From Ruminococcus sp. (GTDB lineage: Bacteria; Bacillota_A; Clostridia; Oscillospirales; Ruminococcaceae), in the NCBI RefSeq assembly GCF_024684275.1, contig NZ_JAIKXF010000055.1, forward strand, positions 62,001-126,000: a stretch of DNA of 64,000 nucleotides. Reading direction: 5' to 3'. Within the stretch, counting starts at the first letter, position 1; the number at the start of each line of letters is the position of its first letter. Shown one piece after another: positions 61,684 through 64,000 of the stretch. The position numbers and the translations under genes were made by a program. A model generated the notes under the pieces. That model saw only the letters and a program-made list of their open reading frames with translations, was not told the DNA's origin and made no database searches.

Positions 61684-62876
61684 ATATTTACCTCCTTGCT
61701 CTCGCCGTCAATAACGACTACCTTTGCTATCTTTTTCTCCATAGCGTATTCGCGGACACTTTCAAGGTCATCAAAGAGAGCGTTTTCAACGATAAGTCCC
61801 TGCTCGCGGAGCTCCTTTGCAGCTTTAAGCGCAGCAACCTCGCAGCCTTCCTCAGCGTATACGATAACGTCAGCCTTTGGCTCAGCGGGAAGAACGTCGC
61901 TCTTTTCCATGAGCTTTGCAACAGCGTTGATGTTTACAGCAAAGCCTATAGCAGGTACGTCGTAGCCGAATTCTGAGATAAGCTTGTCATATCGTCCGCC
62001 CGAGAGAACTTCCTCGCCGTGGCCCTGTAAATAGCCCTTTATGATAAGACCTGTATAGTAATCGGTCTTATTTACCAGTCCGAGGTCAACGGTTATTGAA
62101 CCGTCGCCGCCGCAGAGCTCGGAAGCATCTGCGTATATCTCCTTGAGCTCGTCGAGGATACGCTTGATATTGTCGTCAGGCATGAGCTCCTCAGCCTTCT
62201 CGAATACCTCCTCGCCGCCAAAGAGTGCAGGGAGCTTTTTGAGAGCTGTAGTTACAGGAGAATTTCCGAAGCTGTCCAGCAGGTCGTTAAGTGCAGGGAA
62301 ATTCTTATTTTCGATGAGCTTTCTGATGTTTTCCTTGTCCTTTTCGGAGGCGTCAAGCTTGCTTACAAGCTCCTTGAAAATTCCTATATGACCGAGCTCC
62401 AGTGAGAACTCCATGCCAAATGAGCTGAGTGAATCAACAGCTGTTGATATTACCTCAAGGTCAGCCATTTTCAGCTGTGAGCCGATAAGCTCGATACCTG
62501 CCTGTACTACTTCGTCGCTTCTGCCCTTTAATGACGGCTCGGTGGTATATACCGCCTGAGCGTAGCAAAGCTTCAGCGGAAGAACAGCATCTCTCAGACG
62601 AGTTGCAACTATTCTTGCGATAGGCATTGTGGTATCCGGACGCATTACCAGAAGTCTGCCCTTGCTGTCTGTGAGCTTGTACAGGTTTTCCTGCGGAAAA
62701 TAGCGTGAATTAAGGTTGAATACATCAAAAAACTCCAGACCGGGGGTAATGGTCTCGCTGTAGCCGCTGCTTCTGAAAAGCCCCATGAGAGTATTCTCTA
62801 TATTTCGTCTAACTATGCACTCGCCAAAGAGCAGATCCTTTGTGCCCTCTGGAGTGATAAGGTCATAATTTTTCAT
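61680..62876 (-). CDS. hisZ: ATP phosphoribosyltransferase regulatory subunit HisZ
   Basis: Class II aaRS-like protein of 398 residues without tRNA synthetase function. Motifs are PEGTKDLLFGE, MRPDTTMPIARIVATRL and SGGRYDKLISEFG. ATG 62876 follows AAGGAGG. It gives histidine feedback and activity to HisG. It is the first gene of the operon. Confidence 0.94.
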   Translation of the reverse strand: MKNYDLITPEGTKDLLFGECIVRRNIENTLMGLFRSSGYSETITPGLEFFDVFNLNSRYFPQENLYKLTDSKGRLLVMRPDTTMPIARIVATRLRDAVLPLKLCYAQAVYTTEPSLKGRSDEVVQAGIELIGSQLKMADLEVISTAVDSLSSFGMEFSLELGHIGIFKELVSKLDASEKDKENIRKLIENKNFPALNDLLDSFGNSPVTTALKKLPALFGGEEVFEKAEELMPDDNIKRILDELKEIYADASELCGGDGSITVDLGLVNKTDYYTGLIIKGYLQGHGEEVLSGGRYDKLISEFGYDVPAIGFAVNINAVAKLMEKSDVLPAEPKADVIVYAEEGCEVAALKAAKELREQGLIVENALFDDLESVREYAMEKKIAKVVVIDGESKEVNI

Positions 62877-62919
62877 AGTAACCTCCTTGTTGATCACTTT
62901 AGTCTGCTAACATGATAAT

Positions 62920-62949
62920 ATGATAACATATTACTAAGTAAAAGTCAAG
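62920..62949 (-). promoter_or_regulatory. Promoter of the histidine operon
   Basis: On the minus strand TTGACT, 18 nt, TATCAT. The -35 box abuts the polC stop codon. The AT-rich stretch has repeated ATGATA/TAACAT steps that may be an operator. No T-box leader is visible: there is only ~45 nt before hisZ. Confidence 0.6.
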
Positions 62950-64000
62950 TTAAAAGAAAGACATCTGTGTGGATTCGGGTAAATCACCAAATGCACCTAT
63001 ACTTTTCAACATATCGATTGTCGTTTTTGACGCTCCGCTCTCGGACTGGAATTCCTCTATCGACATGAATCCGCCCTTCTGCACAGCCTCGTAAATACCC
63101 TTAGCCGCGTTGTCTCCGACACCGCTCATAGCCGAAAACGGTATCCTCAGCTTGCCGTCCTCAACAAGATAATCAGTAGCATGAGACTTGAAAAGGTCTA
63201 TTGGCAGGAACTCATAGCCTCTTGACATCATCTCGTTAGTGATGAGAAGAATATCATAGAGGGCGCTGTCCTTGTTGGTCTTGTCATTGCCAAGCGCCTT
63301 TATCTCTTCGATTTTAGCGCGTACTGCCCCAATACCCTTAACGGCAAGCTCAGCGTCAAAGTCCTCGCCTCTTACGGAGAAATATGTAGCATAGTACTCC
63401 AGCGGCATATGGAGCTTGAACCAGCCCAGCTTTATGGCTGCGATAACATATGCTGCCGCATGAGCCTTAGGGAACATATACTTTATTTTAAGACAGCTCT
63501 CGATATACCATTCAGGAACATTATGGTCACGAAGCATTTGTATTATCTCGGGTGTGAACTGCTTAGGAGCTTTTCCCTTTCGTGTCCACTCCATTATCTG
63601 GAAAGCCATTTTCGGCTCGACACCTTTATATAAAAGGTAGGTCATAATGGAGTCACGGGTTCCGATAACGTCTGAAATTGTACATACGCCGTTGTCGATA
63701 AGGTCCTTTGCATTGCCCAGCCAAACATCGGTACCGTGCGAAAGTCCGGAAATCTGCAAAAAGTCACTGAACTTTGTAGGCTTTGCGTCCAGAAGCATCT
63801 GTATGGTAAATCCCGTACCCATTTCAGGTATACCGAGACTTCCCGTCTTGCAGTATATCTCCTCGGGGGTAACTCCAAGCACATCACAGTTCGTACACAT
63901 ACGGATAACATCAGGATCTGAGGTGGGTACGTCCTTTATCTTGATACCAGTAAGATCTTCAAGGTGCTTGTACAGGGTAGGAACAACGTGTCCCAGCTCA
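62950..64000 (-). CDS. polC: DNA polymerase III PolC, C-terminal part
   Basis: 350 codons in the window, open at base 64000. Sequence near the edge, [17 protein letters not shown], and then [27 protein letters not shown] and the end QMSFF are typical of the PolC finger and C-terminal region in Firmicutes. It is the replicative polymerase with 5'-upstream parts outside the window. The stop lies against the his promoter. Confidence 0.96.
   Translation of the reverse strand, partial: ELGHVVPTLYKHLEDLTGIKIKDVPTSDPDVIRMCTNCDVLGVTPEEIYCKTGSLGIPEMGTGFTIQMLLDAKPTKFSDFLQISGLSHGTDVWLGNAKDLIDNGVCTISDVIGTRDSIMTYLLYKGVEPKMAFQIMEWTRKGKAPKQFTPEIIQMLRDHNVPEWYIESCLKIKYMFPKAHAAAYVIAAIKLGWFKLHMPLEYYATYFSVRGEDFDAELAVKGIGAVRAKIEEIKALGNDKTNKDSALYDILLITNEMMSRGYEFLPIDLFKSHATDYLVEDGKLRIPFSAMSGVGDNAAKGIYEAVQKGGFMSIEEFQSESGASKTTIDMLKSIGAFGDLPESTQMSFF

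Noticed and set aside
62876..62950. T-box or His-leader attenuator before hisZ
   Set aside because: The leader is only ~45 nt and has no T-box sequence, His codon run or terminator.

Overview
The window looks like a chromosome segment of a Ruminococcus-type gut Clostridia bacterium. Supporting signs are a type I dockerin on a secreted protein, an LPQTG wall-anchored protein, several Thr-rich linkers, a PolC-type polymerase, MurT/GatD, strong AGGAGG-type ribosome binding sites and sigma-A promoters. No database search was run; all family names come from motifs read in the translations.

Layout. 1-3952: two ECF sigma factor/anti-sigma-like pairs, one of them divergent from a dockerin gene whose promoter motif is nearly identical to the sigma gene's own. 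3972-11140: a degraded tRNA-Leu copy and an intact tRNA-Leu(CAG) flank, in direct orientation, a cluster of a wall protein, two lipoproteins (one broken by a stop codon) and a two-component system; four copies of a 16-bp palindrome mark a probable regulon. 11273-14052: a scar made of a frameshifted serine recombinase, a 5'-truncated Ig-repeat surface protein and a truncated signal peptidase. 14322-22705: a peptide export system (two NHLM-like ABC proteins, one with a C39 peptidase, and a short membrane-fusion-like protein) in an operon led by a STAS protein, a divergent double-glycine peptide gene, and a facing operon with an RsbW-like kinase and a dCache-HAMP-PP2C phosphatase. A SUKH protein heads the latter operon. 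23530-24985 and 31005-33106 are two more sigma/anti-sigma pairs. Between them are a potassium channel, dGTPase, SfsA, an AraC regulator and a divergent MATE pump.

33330-33712 is a GC-rich hairpin repeat. 33773-35929 holds two COG0523-type metal GTPases, one with a large His-rich tandem repeat. 36131-51697 carries housekeeping and envelope genes (hydrolase, EF-G-like GTPase, flippase, XRE regulator, GatD/MurT), a 1.9-kaa DUF4011-type helicase-nuclease, a lipoprotein and a beta-helix protein. 52027-52962 is an SGNH hydrolase. 53001-62876 is one 15-gene histidine operon (hisZGDCBH-x-x-A-x-F-x-x-IE) with five inserted non-his genes. The window ends in the 3' part of polC.

The most promising possible new system is the peptide/exporter/partner-switch block at 14322-22705: a small secreted peptide, its processing exporter and a complete kinase-phosphatase-STAS switch with a membrane sensor, with no sigma factor nearby.
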